DNA of 64,000 nt from Zarea fungicola (GCA_900169235.1 FWCC01000022.1:26045-90044); one strand, 5' to 3'. Positions 23,039 through 34,789 are shown, counted from the stretch's first letter. Numbers and translations are program-made. The notes: generated by a model not told the origin, from the letters alone.

Positions 23039-23562
23039 TTCCCCAGCCCATATATGCTGTGTTATTTTTAATCGGTACTATTTGGCCAATTACGATGATG
23101 AACGCGACAAATAGTAGAGAAACAACCGACACGCTCGAGGTTGTAGCTGAGGTGGTTCATGCGCGACCCACCATTTTGGGTAGCTCGAGCATGGTAACCG
23201 GCGCGGCTGACGGAATAGGTAGGTGGTTAGCCACAAGGTTTGCATCTTCCGACAAAGGGCAGGGCAGGGCAGGAGAATAAATAGAGTTCAATCAAACAAG
23301 TGTATTGCAAACAAGTGTATTGTAATCTGCTTTGGCACAAATATCTAGCGAGGGTATCTTGCATCTTGAATGACCAAGTGCACAAGCAAATCCGAAACTC
23401 CAGTGCTCATGTGTATGGCTAAACAGCGAGCTCAAGTACGCATTCCACTCCGAATGTGTTGAATAAAAAATTATTCGACCAGTAGATAAAAAAACTCCAT
23501 CCCATGCTATGCGTTATCAATGCTATTCAAGTTTCGTTTGGATCCGCAGCTCATGTCGCCGC
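23039..23562. other. Intergenic with a fragmentary SDR-like motif
   Basis: A short plus-strand ORF ending at 23280 contains MVTGAADGIGRWLATRFA, which looks like the cofactor loop of short-chain dehydrogenases, but nothing follows it. Otherwise AT-rich sequence without coding signal. Confidence 0.35.
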
Positions 23563-25150
23563 TCACAGTGAACGCGGCGAAAATTGATTCTTTTCCTTTC
23601 CTGCAAGAGTTCCCTTGGTAATGTATTCGTCTTGGGTTTCCAGGTCCATGGGCGTCACTGGGCCAGGACTTCCCAGGGGCAGGAGCTGTGGAGAGACTGG
23701 CCGCTGTGGCGCAGAAGGGCCGCCAAGGCGGACATCCGGGACCGCGAGATTTCGTAGGGCCGCCGCGTTTCCGGGCAGCATGGATGGTTTGAATGAGCCG
23801 CCCAGGGCAAAGGAAGCCTGTGCCACCATGTCGCGCTGATATTGCTGTAAACGCTGGCGTGCATCATCGCCGCCGCCCTTGTAGTTGGAACCATGGGCAT
23901 CAGTCTTGGCGTACGATGTCACAGACTCTGATACATAGGAGCGCTGATTTTGCATCTGCCGTGTGCGTCGTTCATAGTTGGACGGGTAGTATTTGCCTAC
24001 AGGCAGCGGCTGGTCGTGGAATCCTGAAGGCAGGTATGACGAGACTGGCGTGTGCGTGTCCTGCCAGGACGTTGCCGTCGAAGCCGATGGTGGTTCCCTT
24101 CTGTCTTGCATGTCGATTTTGGCTTCTGTAAGTTTTTGGCGATTTTCCGCGTGAAATGGGTGTGTGCGATGGATGCGACACTGGGGGTCCTCGTGCATAG
24201 GAAAGTAACCGCTGTGACAGTTAGCGTTGGTGAACTTTATGTGTGTACAAGTGTGAGTTGCATACCCTGGCAAGTCACCGCGGGCCGAAAGAGTTTCAGT
24301 GGGTGTATAAGCCGACTTTGCTGCTTTTCTGGATTTTGGCAGTTCTATGGCAATAGGACGACTTCCGCCTCGTGAAGATGAGCTTGGCGGAGGATCGGAT
24401 GTGTCTGGACAATGGGATTAGCTGGCTATGTATATGAATACCAGTAATAAACAGCGGGAAACCCGGAGTGGGGACATGAAACAAAGAGCGACATGGCAAA
24501 GCAAATGACGTTGGGCGGAGACTATGATGATCCAGCAGATAAATCATAAACAGCAGCTTCAGACTCTGCCGGCGCAGGGTGGCGCAAGTTCCAAAGGGCC
24601 TAACCTTGGAATGGCCCGTAGAGCCGGCGTGGTGGATAGAGGTGGATAGTGGTGGAGAAGGCTTTACAACGGCGGAGCCACGAGCGTCTTGGCCCTTGTT
24701 TGGCGTAGCATGGCGTGTCACCAAGAGCCTTGCAGGTCGTCATAGCTGTACCAGTAATTGTATCCGCAAAGAGGGCAAAATGGGGTTGTGGAGTGCAGGA
24801 TGAAGAGGGCAGGGCCGCTGGATTGCGGGTGAGGCAACGGGTCTTGTCTTGTTTGCGTGGTGCATCTTGACTCGTGTCGATGAAGTCGTGGCATGAGTAC
24901 CAGTAACGCCGGGTTACTCAGCCAGAGAGTACTTACACTTTGCAAAGTATGGATTCTGATTCTCCATCGGGGCTAGCACGGGAGTACCTGGCGCCGAAGT
25001 GACGGCATCGCCGCCAACATCGTCAGAGCGACCGCTGTGATTCGAGGTGAGGGAGAGGTCTGATGAATTGGACAGAGTACGGCCAATGGTCGGTCTTCGG
25101 TATGGTATCAGGAAGCCCTGTGCCTTGTTGAGGGATCGTGCAAACGACAT
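23563..25150 (-). CDS. Hypothetical disordered protein with Cys pair, multi-exon
   Basis: The first exon starts at ATG 25150 (MSFARSLNKAQGFLIPYRR...) and ends at a donor near 24941. The last exon runs from about 24211 to the stop at 23563 and carries GYFPMHEDPQC, a basic RIHRTHPFHAENRQKL stretch and a Gln/Pro/Ser-rich tail. Between them, at about 24730-24820, a frame FCPLCGYNYWYSYDDLQG with a CxxC pair links to the last exon in phase; its junction with exon 1 is not settled. The product would be roughly 330-370 residues, mostly disordered, possibly with a small metal-binding centre. No known family recognised. Confidence 0.55.
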
Positions 25151-27145
25151 GGTGTCTTGGAAACGGTGCGGATAGGGCGGGTAGCGCCAGAAACCTTGCT
25201 GTGAGAAAAAGGGCGAAAACGGTATGAATCAAGGAAAATGCGTCACCACAACGGTCGATTAGTCCAGGGGGGCAGCAGCCAAGGCATTCTCCGTGGCTCT
25301 ATGAGCGTGAGCGTGCCTAGTGAGCAGTGACTGTTGAGCAGTGTGAGCAGAAAGTGAAGCAGCCACGAGAAACAAACAAGAGTAGAGTCTTTTTTTAAGG
25401 CACAGGCGCAGATTAATAAATCAAAAGGACCAGCGCCGATTGCTTTGCCCGTTCCTTTGGCCCTCTGGCTCTTGGCCTCTTTCTTTGGTGGGTGCTGTGT
25501 GCGGCTCAAAATCTGCAGGGTCGAGGGGGTGGCAGAGAGTCCACAGGCTAGTGGCCCGTAGGTAATTGTTTAGTGGAAAAAGACGTCACTGCTCGTAACG
25601 TAACGGTGGCAGGTGGCTACTGCACGATAACAGAGGATGCTGATAGGGACGACGCAGTCTTAGTCGTACGTATGGATGGAAATGGGAAAAAAGCAAAGTC
25701 GATGCAAGGCAGTTTCAATCTTGATCCATAGATTGCTTTTGGTGTTTCTTTGTTTGGTTGGCAGCTGGCAAAGGCAAACGAGTTTCAAAGCCGATCGACA
25801 GCTGGTGGGCGTTGCGTTGGGCGTCAGGCGGCAGGCGAGCGTGGCTGATGGCGGATGGCATGGATAAGGATAATGATGGCTCTGATGAGTGGCTGCGCTG
25901 TTGTGGCTGAGACCCTGTGCCAATCGGTCCGGAGCAAGATGCCCGTCAGGTTGTGGCGTAGATAACAGTTCAGTGCCTGGACATTTTAAACTTTGACGTG
26001 CTTCCACTGCAACATCCCTATTGGTAGCCAAGTACCTAGTAAATTTCTTTATTCCAGCCTAGTTGCGTCTTGTAGTATGCACTGATGCGACGCGCCAGGC
26101 AGACCGTCTACTGTGTCGTGTCGTGCGTCGTCACTGTCCCACCATGTCACTCCATTGTGACTTTGCTGTGCTCCCACTGTGCCACTGTGCCACTGTGCCA
26201 CTTACCACTTGCCACTGTGCACTGCTGGTATGCCCAACAATGGCGCCTTGGCTAGCGCAACTCTCAAGACATGCATCTGCACTAGACATCCTTTCAGGCA
26301 ATCTCTTGCAGCATCCCGCCCATCCTCCAAGCCATCCAATTCCGCCGAGTGCAACGGTAATATCCAGGCCGTGTCTCCTTCTAATATCCAGCAGCCGGCC
26401 CACCATGCTTTCTCTGCCAGCCACATCCACCAGCGCTGGACCCGGCACAGTTGAAAACGGGAAACCGAGAAATTCCCATCAACGCACTGCCGAGACCTGC
26501 ACACGCTACTCTGATCATCTCGCTCATCTCGCTCATCTCGTCATCTCGTCATCTCGTCATCTTCCACCCGGCATGCTCTGCACTTACCAAGGCAGATCGC
26601 CTGTTGCTGGGACTGCGATCGGCGCGAGGCTGCCAGACAGTAATCACAAATGAGACCTTTCGTCACATTGCATACCAAAGGGTTGCCTTTCACATCTGCC
26701 ACTGGCATCCAGATGCTTGGCGTGTCAATATCGCTATACTGTGCTGTGTCAATCTGCGTGACTGCATGTCCAGTGCGACGTCCGTCAGCCACCCTATACC
26801 AAGCACAGCTCGCCCAACGACTACCAACTGGAGGAAAATGAGCAAATTCAGTGGCCACCGCTCCATCACCAAACACCAGGATTATATGAACCGGTGTACT
26901 AGTACGTAGTAGTATTGCTTCTGCACAAAGCCCAGACACTGCGGATGGCGTCGCGTCGTGCAGCGCTTCCATCTGACCCCGCCACCAAGCCATGATCAGC
27001 GGTCTTGGAGTCTTGCACTACCTCAAAACCCAAGGCGGATGGATTATCAAAATGGTGCGCTAAGCATTCACTAATAAAGGAAAAATAAAATAAAAAATCA
27101 ACATCCCAGCTTTGGTCTCCTAGACAGCTGTGCACCACCTTGCGA
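25151..27145. other. Gene-poor 2-kb region with short tandem repeats
   Basis: Overlapping ORFs up to 196 codons occur on both strands, but composition looks random and none shows a domain. Simple repeats occur: gccactgt units around 26170-26200 and tcatctcg units around 26516-26560. The right end overlaps only the 3' flank of the aldo/keto reductase. Confidence 0.45.
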
Positions 27146-28306
27146 TTAGAATGAGGCGGCTGCCTTTACACAGTACGCAGACTCTAGCTGGACAATATCC
27201 TCGCTATCCAAACCGCCATTCTTGTAAAAGCCACACTCGCAACGGCCTCTTCGATACGGCCCAGGCTATGGACACCGATAATCGGGCAAACCCTCTTTTC
27301 TAAGCTCCAACTGATGGCAAAATTGTCGCCATACTCACGCCATACTTTTTAGCCACGGATTCAACTGCCCTCAATACGTCGTCATCACTTTCCGTGGCAT
27401 TCTTGAGAATAAAGTTACGCAGAAATGCATCCGTCTCCTCACGGTGCGTTGGCTGCGATTGCGGTGGTCGCGTTAACACGCCCCGTGGTAATGGGCTCCA
27501 GGGAATGAGTCCGATGCCAGCATCCTGACAGTACGGAATCATTTCTCTTTCTTCCTCCCGGTACAGCAGGTTGTAGTAATTTTGCATCGAGATGAATTTG
27601 TGCCACCCATTTGTCTCGGCAATGTTCTGAAGCTTTTGCAATTCCCAGGCCGCCATGGAGCTGGCCCCAATGTATCTGTGTCGTGATTGTTATAACTTGG
27701 AGCCCCAAACCATGTTGGCAGGCAAGCTCACCGGACTTTTCCACTTTCCACAACATAATTCAGGGCCTTCATAATCTCTACCGCGGGAGTTTCGCGGTCC
27801 AGTCGATGCAGTTGCAGGACATCAATATATGTCCCCAGCCGCGCGACACTTGCATTCACAGCGTCGAAAATATGCTTGCGACTGAGCCCGACCCGGTTGA
27901 CCCATTGTCCATCATTCTTTCCCAAGTCAGAGATTTGTAGCTGTTCACCTTCACTTACGCCAAAGAAGCATTTTGTCATGATGACAATCTCATTCCACGG
28001 GATGCTATTTTGACGCAACGCCTTGCCTACAATCTCTTCCGACAAGCCGTTGGAGTACACATCTGCCGTGTCCCACGTCGTTATCCCCACATCGTATGCA
28101 CGTTTCAGCAATGGAAGTGCGTCCTTCTCGGCAAGCACCCATTTCTGCCAGTCCGGGCTGCCATATCCCATGGTTCCAAGAACAACACGCGAGATCTTCA
28201 AGCCGGAGCTGCCAAGTCTCGAAAGGAGCTCACGTGAATGGTCAGTTACAAGTTTCTTGTTCACCAGAAACATAGAGCGAATGAACAGTTACCGTTGATA
28301 TTCCAT
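27146..28306 (-). pseudogene. Aldo/keto reductase with two 1-base frameshifts
   Basis: Exons 28293-28306 (MEYQR), 27732-28217 and 27146-27675 give the classical aldo/keto reductase order: RLGSSGLKISRVVLGTMGYG, the catalytic DTADVYSNG segment (Asp/Tyr), K in IVIMTKC, LQLHRLD, YIGASSM, the SMQNYYNLLYREEE block, and IPWSPLPRGVL. NADPH-dependent carbonyl reduction is expected. The C-terminal part is broken twice: at the T4 run opposite 27319-27322 (after VSMATI) and at 27226-27229 (after EEAVASVA). One base missing at each accounts for both. Both lie in homopolymers, so sequencing error is as likely as true decay. A variant of the shared promoter element lies about 200 bp upstream. First gene of the aromatic-catabolism-like block. 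Confidence 0.82.
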
Positions 28307-28856
28307 CTTCAGGCGTGGGTGAATGGCTACAGCCCTTTGCCAAATTGGCTGGCATGGGCAGCTAGACTCTGACAAGTTCATCTATATAAGTATCCATTGC
28401 GCCAAACTACTCCAGAAACATCAGCAGTCACGATTCAATTTCTTGGTTCGTTACTGAGGTGTGGAGTTCCCCAAAAATGGCAGAGACCCGAACTGGAGCA
28501 TATCTCCAATTTGGAGTCCCCGCATATGGACTCAGCGTGCACATCACAAGTCGTGATTTGGGGTTTCGATAGTGACGGAAAGCTGTGTATTGGAAAATAA
28601 TGACAATCCTTGGGAACATCTTCTTGTATTTGGGTCGCAGGTGTATTTGATGTTGAAGTCTAACCACACTTCACAACAAATATCCTAAGATCTTGTCGAT
28701 AATGCGGCCTACCAACCGCTTTTACTCTCCTTGTTAGTAATATTTTCAATGTATGAAACTGTGTAGTAGTATGAATTTATATGTATTCTCTCCATGCATC
28801 GCAAGACTGTTATGCTACTAAACACTATGTGAGAACACTGCGAAGTGGATTGACAA
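28307..28856. other. Intergenic between reductase and alcohol dehydrogenase
   Basis: No gene. It holds the promoter of the aldo/keto reductase, including the shared-element variant at 28504-28516, and the 3' flank of the alcohol dehydrogenase. Confidence 0.5.
28504..28516. promoter_or_regulatory. Shared element variant, reductase promoter
   Basis: ctccaatttggag is a perfect 13-base palindrome about the central T and matches the core of the CCCCAATTTGGGGTTCGG element except at two symmetrical positions. It lies about 200 bp upstream of the aldo/keto reductase ATG. Confidence 0.45.
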
Positions 28857-29996
28857 TCACTTCCGCATGTCAACCACCAATTTTCCTCCAACATCTCCTT
28901 TATGATAATCGGCGACGAGATCATTCAGCTGCTCCAGAGGGTAGGTCTGAATACGCGGTCTCACGCCTTCTGCCGCAGCAAAATTGACCATTGCCCGCAG
29001 CTGTCGATTTTTCCCAACCAGGACTCCAACCAGTGTAATATGGCGGAAAATAAGATCGCGAGCATCAAAATGAAAGCCCTGCTTTGGAAAACTCACAATG
29101 ACACAAGTACCATGATTTTTTAACAGTTTCATTCCGTAGTCGAGCGCATGTTGCGACTCGGGCAAGATGAGAACTGCGTCGACGCCCTTTTCGCCCTCTA
29201 ACCCGCGTTCTGCTGGGCCAAAGGCCTTGATACGAACTGCCTGTGTGTCCTCTCTTCTAGCGTCCACAATAGTAACTTTGCAGCTTTGGTAGCCCAGGCC
29301 TCGAGCGACTTGTTGAAGAACATCCAGCCCTGCATCGGAGGCATCAACGGCCAGGACATGACAGCCCAGTTTCACCGCAAATTGCACAGCCATGTGTCCC
29401 AGGCCACCGCCCGCGCCGGAGATGGCAATCGTCGTGCCGTCGCCGCCATTCTTCTTTTCAAGGTCGACGCCTGCCTGACCCAGTGCATTCCACGCCGTCA
29501 AGCCAGCGCACATCATGGGTGCTGCTTCCACGGCACTCATGGGGGCAGGGATGGGGGCTACCTGGCGCGAGTCCACGATGCAGTAGTCCTGAAAACCCCC
29601 GTCGGTATTCATACCCAGGTTCCCGCCCCGGGGACACCACACTCCGTAGGTTTCCGGATCGCCGTCGTTGTGAGTGCATTCGTAGCAGGTGCCGCATGAA
29701 TGGTAGGACCGACCGGGCACTCCCACCAGGATGCCGACTTGCAGACCCAGCTCTGGACGCACCTCGGATCCCATTTCGAGAATGGTACCGGCAAACTCGT
29801 GGCATCCTACGCGAGGAAGGGGGTGCTGCGGGAAACCGCCCTCCGCTAGCACTGCGTCTGTGTGGCAGTAGGAGGCTGCTTGGACATGAATAAGTAGGTC
29901 ATGACCCGTGGGACTATTGGGGCGTGTGCGTTCTCGTAGCACGTACGGGGTGTTATGGGCCTCGAGGACTTGAGCGCACATAGTAAGGTGGAACAA
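28857..29996 (-). CDS. Zinc-type alcohol dehydrogenase (MDR family)
   Basis: Uninterrupted 379-residue frame. Catalytic zinc ligands are visible as Cys in YCHTDAV and His-Glu in VGCHEFAG. A Cys cluster SCGTCYEC matches the structural zinc lobe, though the spacing to the next Cys is stretched (NDGDPETYGVWC). The NAD(P) fold has ISGAGGGLGHMAVQFAVKLG near residue 192. The ending (DLVADYHKGDVGGKLVVDM) is typical of fungal alcohol dehydrogenases. It would interconvert an alcohol and aldehyde, e.g. an aryl alcohol or aldehyde in this block. ATG 29981 (MCAQVL...) is an alternative start and fits the family better. Confidence 0.88.
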   Translation of the reverse strand: MFHLTMCAQVLEAHNTPYVLRERTRPNSPTGHDLLIHVQAASYCHTDAVLAEGGFPQHPLPRVGCHEFAGTILEMGSEVRPELGLQVGILVGVPGRSYHSCGTCYECTHNDGDPETYGVWCPRGGNLGMNTDGGFQDYCIVDSRQVAPIPAPMSAVEAAPMMCAGLTAWNALGQAGVDLEKKNGGDGTTIAISGAGGGLGHMAVQFAVKLGCHVLAVDASDAGLDVLQQVARGLGYQSCKVTIVDARREDTQAVRIKAFGPAERGLEGEKGVDAVLILPESQHALDYGMKLLKNHGTCVIVSFPKQGFHFDARDLIFRHITLVGVLVGKNRQLRAMVNFAAAEGVRPRIQTYPLEQLNDLVADYHKGDVGGKLVVDMRK

Positions 29997-30289
29997 GCAA
30001 ATGGATATGAAGAAATGAGTAGTATGTGGTCTTTGGTGATTGAAGAGACTTGTTGAATAAAATAGAGTATTTGTAGATGAATGTAAAGGGAGAATTACTC
30101 ACTGGCAGACCTGGTGTGGGAGAAATACATGCTTGATCAAGTAGATCGATTTCGCCACATGGCGAAACCTGTCTGAGTTTGGAGACGTGGGGTAGAAAGT
30201 AACCCACACATTCACAATGTTTTAAATACTGTATATCTGCTTGTTCTTACACTTAATTTTGACCCTCTGCGAGCCAAGATTTCGGGAAA

Positions 30290-30800
30290 ATGTCTCAAGT
30301 TTACACGTGGAGCGAGCTCCGGCGTCACAACAGGCCAGACGATCTGTGCGTTGTCATTCAGGGCAACGTGTACGATGTTACCAATTTTCAAAAAGAACAC
30401 CCGCACGTATTCTCCCACACACACCAGCCGCCACTAAATGTTGTCTCCTGTTCTAACGAATCGCATAGAGGCGGTCCAGAATTCCTCCTTGACCAGGGCG
30501 GGGGTGACGTGACTGGGCTGTTTGAAGACGCTGGTCATAGCAGGGAGGCCAGGCTCTTACTGAGGACTCTCCAAGTTGGGGTAGTCGATGGACAGGTTCG
30601 TCGTTGAAATCCCTCCTCAGCGAAATGTCGCTCAACTAGCGCAGACCAATGCCGCGGTGGCGACGCCACCTCCACAGTCCGGGAACCCCAGATTGGCGGG
30701 GCTGGAAGTCAATCGAAATATTTCCGTCATTCTCGTCTTCTTTGTTGTTGGGGTACTTTTTAGCTATTTGCATTACCATACTGGTTTTCTGTGTCCTTGA
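30290..30800 (+). CDS. Tail-anchored cytochrome b5
   Basis: Exons 30290-30402, 30469-30595 and 30645-30800 yield 131 residues. The heme-binding core is YTWSELRRHNRPDDLCVVIQ, GNVYDVTNF, KEHPGG (first heme His, formed across the first junction), LFEDAGHSREAR (second His region). The C-terminus is one membrane span (SVILVFFVVGVLFSYLHYH), as in ER-anchored b5. It donates electrons to P450s and desaturases; the CYP504-like gene lies 2.2 kb away. The first intron needs a GC donor (30403-30468, CTAAC branch, TAG acceptor) to make HPGG. It is 66 nt, so if retained the frame stays open but reads HPHVFS instead. The second intron is 49 nt. Confidence 0.82.
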
Positions 30801-31522
30801 TGGTGCACTTCTCTCTTAAGCCTTTGTCAGTTGAAGGCCAGGCAGCCTAGTCAGGGACTTGGTTGATCGTTCATAGAGATATTGTGACCAAGCAGGGTTG
30901 GACATCTTACGAATGGTTGATTGAATTGACTAATTTATTAGATGTCAAGGTTTATAATTATTATATTAAATAAGGTAACTAGTTATATTATTTTTCTTGA
31001 TTCTTTTAATCAACTTGAATATTTTAATGTATTTAATTTTCTTAATTTTCTTAATTTTCTTCATGAGTTTAATGTACTTAATTAGTTTAATTTACCAAAT
31101 CCAGATACTCTCCTTAAGTTAATTAATTTAATTTAATATGGGCTTCATTCGCATGATTCGCAAGATGTCTAACGCTGTGACCAAGTTTACAGAAATTTAC
31201 AAGAAATTAAGACCCTTCTCTTCACACTTGTTGGATACAAAGTCATTCTCCAGGCAGATAAGCTGCATAGCTCAAACACATGGTGGTTACCAGATAGAAT
31301 AAGATTAACATGGCAAACATGTGGAAGTCATTTATTTCACCACGAAATATCATGGGCATAGTATTATTGGCTGGTATTGCAGGTCGAGAAAAATACTCTA
31401 AAATTGAAACAGTCACGCCAATACGAGCCGAATGGGTTATTAAAGCTCCGCCCTTTTTGACCCGCGGAACAGAATTTAAAGTGCAGGAAGAATGAAACAT
31501 GTTGCTATTAGATCCGATAAAT
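30801..31522. other. AT-rich intergenic
   Basis: Strongly AT-rich from about 30910 to 31140, with three 9-bp units of ttaattttc at 31033-31059. The composition suggests RIP-mutated or otherwise degenerate DNA. No gene recognised; small ORFs at 31243-31581 overlap on both strands. Confidence 0.5.
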
Positions 31523-32587
31523 TTATACCAACAAGTGAGGCAGCGGTTTCCCATCCAGCCATAGCTCCAAGTTGGTGGCACATCCCTCGTACCATCGAGC
31601 CATTACGCCTTCTTCCACGTAACCCATATGCGGAGTAAGTAGGACCTCACTCCTCCCATCTACCCCCCACGCGGTTGTGCGCCACTGGCTGTCAAGTGGC
31701 AGTGGCTCCGTACCATGGACGTCCAGAGCCACGCCTCTAATCTTGCCGTTATTCACGACGTTGAGCAACGCCTCCTCGTCAATAAGCGGGCCACGAGAGG
31801 TATTCACTATAAAGGCAGACGGTTTGAGGAGTGCCAGTTGCTTGGCTGATAAAATGTGACGGCTCTCTTCCGACAGCACGTAATGAAGCGTCAGCACATC
31901 AGCCGTCTGGAGCAGCTCCTCCAAGCTCTCTGCGACCTGGAAGGCAGTTTTTGGCAATCCCATGTCTGCTGCCTTGGCGTCAGCTACTTCCTGCGTGAGA
32001 GTCCTCGACCATGCCAGGACTCTCATGCCAAAAGCAGACACGCCGATGGAGGCAACCCTTGATCCCAACGCTCCGAGTCCCAAGACACCCAACGTTTTCC
32101 CGCGCAGCCCGGTGGCGCAGGTCGTCTCCCAAAATCCACCTTTCACCCGAGAGTCGTCCCGGGCTATATTACTGGTAATACCCAAGATCAATGCCCAGCA
32201 GTGTTCCAGAGTTGAATCGTGCGAGGTGGGAAGATGGGCGTCCTTGTCCAACTGCTCATAGCCGCTGGAATTGGCAACAATAATGTTGCGTTTCTTGCAT
32301 GCATCCATGTCAATAACGGTGTTTTTGATTCCGGTAGTAAGAAAGAGCCTGAGATTCGGCAGATCCTCTATCATGTCGGCTGTAAAAGCTGTCCGCTCCC
32401 TCATTGTCACGATGACATTGAATGGGAGGAGGCGTTTGATGAGCGCATTCTTTCCATCTACAGTAGATGGATCTATGTGATCATCAAAACTCTCAATGCT
32501 AGCCCGCGACTTTAAAGGGGAGAACTTTCGGAGCCCTAGGCCCTGGTAGTCGTCGATAATTGCAACGCGGATAGTGGTTGATGCCAT
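31523..32587 (-). CDS. D-isomer-specific 2-hydroxyacid dehydrogenase
   Basis: Single exon, 354 residues. The NAD-binding loop is VLGLGALGSRVA near residue 170. Catalytic residues sit in the expected order: Arg in NTSRGPLIDEE (about 262), Glu in DVHGTEPLP (about 291) and His in LTPHMGYV (about 318). The catalytic lobe has TTGIKNTVIDMDACKKRNI. It would reduce a 2-keto acid, for instance an aryl-pyruvate, to the D-2-hydroxy acid or the reverse, with NAD(P)H in the cytosol. It is divergent from the P450 at 33015; the 430-bp gap contains a copy of the shared promoter element. Confidence 0.92.
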   Translation of the reverse strand: MASTTIRVAIIDDYQGLGLRKFSPLKSRASIESFDDHIDPSTVDGKNALIKRLLPFNVIVTMRERTAFTADMIEDLPNLRLFLTTGIKNTVIDMDACKKRNIIVANSSGYEQLDKDAHLPTSHDSTLEHCWALILGITSNIARDDSRVKGGFWETTCATGLRGKTLGVLGLGALGSRVASIGVSAFGMRVLAWSRTLTQEVADAKAADMGLPKTAFQVAESLEELLQTADVLTLHYVLSEESRHILSAKQLALLKPSAFIVNTSRGPLIDEEALLNVVNNGKIRGVALDVHGTEPLPLDSQWRTTAWGVDGRSEVLLTPHMGYVEEGVMARWYEGCATNLELWLDGKPLPHLLV

Positions 32588-32735
32588 GTTGAAAGTAGGA
32601 CAGGAATTGCGGAACGAACTGGAATATGCGAGCTCAGTAGTATCAAACTATTAGGATGTATATACTTTACTGAAAAAGACGTACCATTTTTGCGACACTG
32701 AGAAATACGCCAAAAGTCAACTCCATTGATGGCAT

Positions 32736-32753
32736 CTCCAAATTGGGGTTCGG
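32736..32753. promoter_or_regulatory. Shared element, dehydrogenase/P450 promoter
   Basis: ctccaaattggggttcgg matches the copies at 56056 and 59019 in 16 of 18 positions, including the asymmetric GGTTCGG end. It lies about 150 bp from the dehydrogenase ATG and 260 bp from the P450 ATG, so it could serve both. Confidence 0.55.
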
Positions 32754-33014
32754 TGCGGCAAATTTGATTCGCTGCATAGAAACGAGGAGGTTGTCGCCAA
32801 GTGGAGTTTCATCACGATGAGTGGATGGATGATGTTGTGCATCCTTGGTCTTGACACAAATGACCTTCTTGGAAGCCTGCTTCATTACCCCATCACCCCC
32901 ATGGGGTTGCCAGCTTCGAGAAACTTAAAGGAGGTACAAACCCCAGAAAAGTTTATTGGAATCAGCTTTTCTGTATCTAAATTGACTCTCATAGCTGCCT
33001 CAGAGTGATTCATC

Positions 33015-34789
33015 ATGGAAACCTTTACAATTTATGTGCTCCTCGCCTCAGTGGCGTTACTAGTCCTCCGATGGGCAGACCAAACAGATGTGCCGTACAT
33101 CAAAGGCCTCCCTCACCTACGCGGGGTCCCTGTGTTTGGTAACTTGTTCCTTTTGGGTAGCTACCATGCTAGGAACAGTGCCAAACTCGCAAAAACCGTT
33201 GGGTCGGTCTTTCAAGTTCGTCTCGGCAACCGCGTATGCCTACACTGTCACCCACTTCTTTACAAAAAGAGTTGTACTAACGATTTGGCAAATACCGCAG
33301 CGATTTGTCTATGTTAATTCCTTTCAAACAGTCAAGGAGTTTTGGATAAAAAACCAGTCGGCCCTCATATCTCGACCCAGTTTTTGGACCTTTCACAGCG
33401 TTGTGTCCAACTCGCAAGCGTACACCCTCGGCTCGTCGCCATGGAACGACTCCGCAAAACGGACGAGAAAGGCTGCCGCCACGGCGCTGAATCGTCAGGC
33501 CGTTGAGGGCTACCTGCCCATCATTGACATGGAAGCGGCAGTGAGCTTCAAGGACCTTCTCGCCAATGCCAAAGAGAATAACGACATGGACCCCAATGGC
33601 TACTTCCAACGGTTTGCATTGAGCGTCAGCCTTACGCTAAACTATGGCATCAGACTGAGCGACTCGAAGCACGACGAAACTCTGAACAGGGTTGTGGCCG
33701 TGGAGCGAGAGATGAGTAATTTTAGGGGCATCGCGCACAACTGGCAAGATTTTGTCCCTTTTCTGCGTCTGTGGCCTGGATACAAAGCCAACGCGATAAA
33801 GTATCGCAACTTGCGCGATGAGTATATCCTTTCATTTTATGATCAACTGAAGACGCGGATTGCCGATGGAACAGATCATCCTTGCATTGCTGGCAGCGTT
33901 TTGAAGGATCCGGAAGCAAAGCTTTCTGATAGTAAGTCGATCACAATATGAGCTGTTTAATGTATCTAACCTGTGCCAGGAGAGTTCAAGTCTATTTGTT
34001 TGTCCATGGTTGCTGCTGGACTCGACACTTTGCCAGGGAACATTAATATGACCACAGCATACCTATCCTGTCCTCACGGGCAAGAGATTCAGGAGCGTGC
34101 CTATGAAGAGATTATGAAGTCCTATCCAGGCGAGGATCCTTGGGACGCTTGCGTTACCGAAGAAAAGTGCGAATACATGCAGTCCTTTGTCAAGGTACGA
34201 GCCAGAGAACATCAGCAATAGTAACGTGCTAACATGGAGACAGGAGGTATTACGATTCTGGTCCACTTTGAACATGTGCTTTCCACGAACAAGCATTAAG
34301 GACATTTCGTATAAAGGGTCAACTATACCTGCCGGGACAACGTTTCTCATGGTAAAGTTTTCTCACCAATCTATACTTGAATGAGGAGGCTAACCATTTG
34401 ATTAGAATATGTGGGCAGCAAATCATGACGTGGAGCAATTCAACAGTCCCATGGATTTCGTCCCCCATCGCTTCATGGGCATCCCTACAGCAGGGGCAGG
34501 AACTCAGCACTATGGCTACGGCGCTGGGACAAGAATGTGTGCCGGCTCTCATCTTGCCAACCGTCAGCTCTATGTTGTCTTTACGCGCTTAATTTTGGCA
34601 TTCAACATCCGTGAGACTAAACTGGAACGTGACCGCCCCATTCTTGACACCGTTGAATGCAACGCAGTCCCGACAAGCATGGTCACTCAACCCAAGCCAT
34701 TCAAGGTAAAGTTGATTCCACGCGATCTCAACAAGCTGGAGGGCTGGATTAGTGGTAGCCTGGGACGCACTACCCATCTTCAGATGTAA
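33015..34789 (+). CDS. Cytochrome P450, CYP504-like
   Basis: Five exons (33015-33233, 33301-33931, 33980-34194, 34244-34351, 34406-34789) give 518 residues. There is an N-terminal membrane anchor (FTIYVLLASVALLVLRW), the K-helix ExxR as EVLRF at about residue 356, the PHRFMG segment and the heme loop YGYGAGTRMCAGSHLA with the axial Cys near 436. The region TLGSSPWNDSAKRTRKAAAT and ALNRQAVEGYLPI resembles fungal phenylacetate hydroxylases (CYP504), which ortho- or para-hydroxylate phenylacetates on the way to homogentisate. That subfamily call is from memory of the pattern and needs a search. The I-helix reads VAAGLDTLPG in place of AGxDT, which is usual for CYP504. Confidence 0.9.

Noticed and set aside
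23097..23280. SDR-like glycine motif TGAADGIG in a short ORF
   Set aside because: Only the cofactor loop is visible; no NNAG or YxxxK follows. Chance or a tiny remnant.
26063..26909. Overlapping ORFs of 150-196 cod
   Set aside because: They arise from simple-repeat sequence (gccactgt, tcatctcg) and are open on both strands without domain content.
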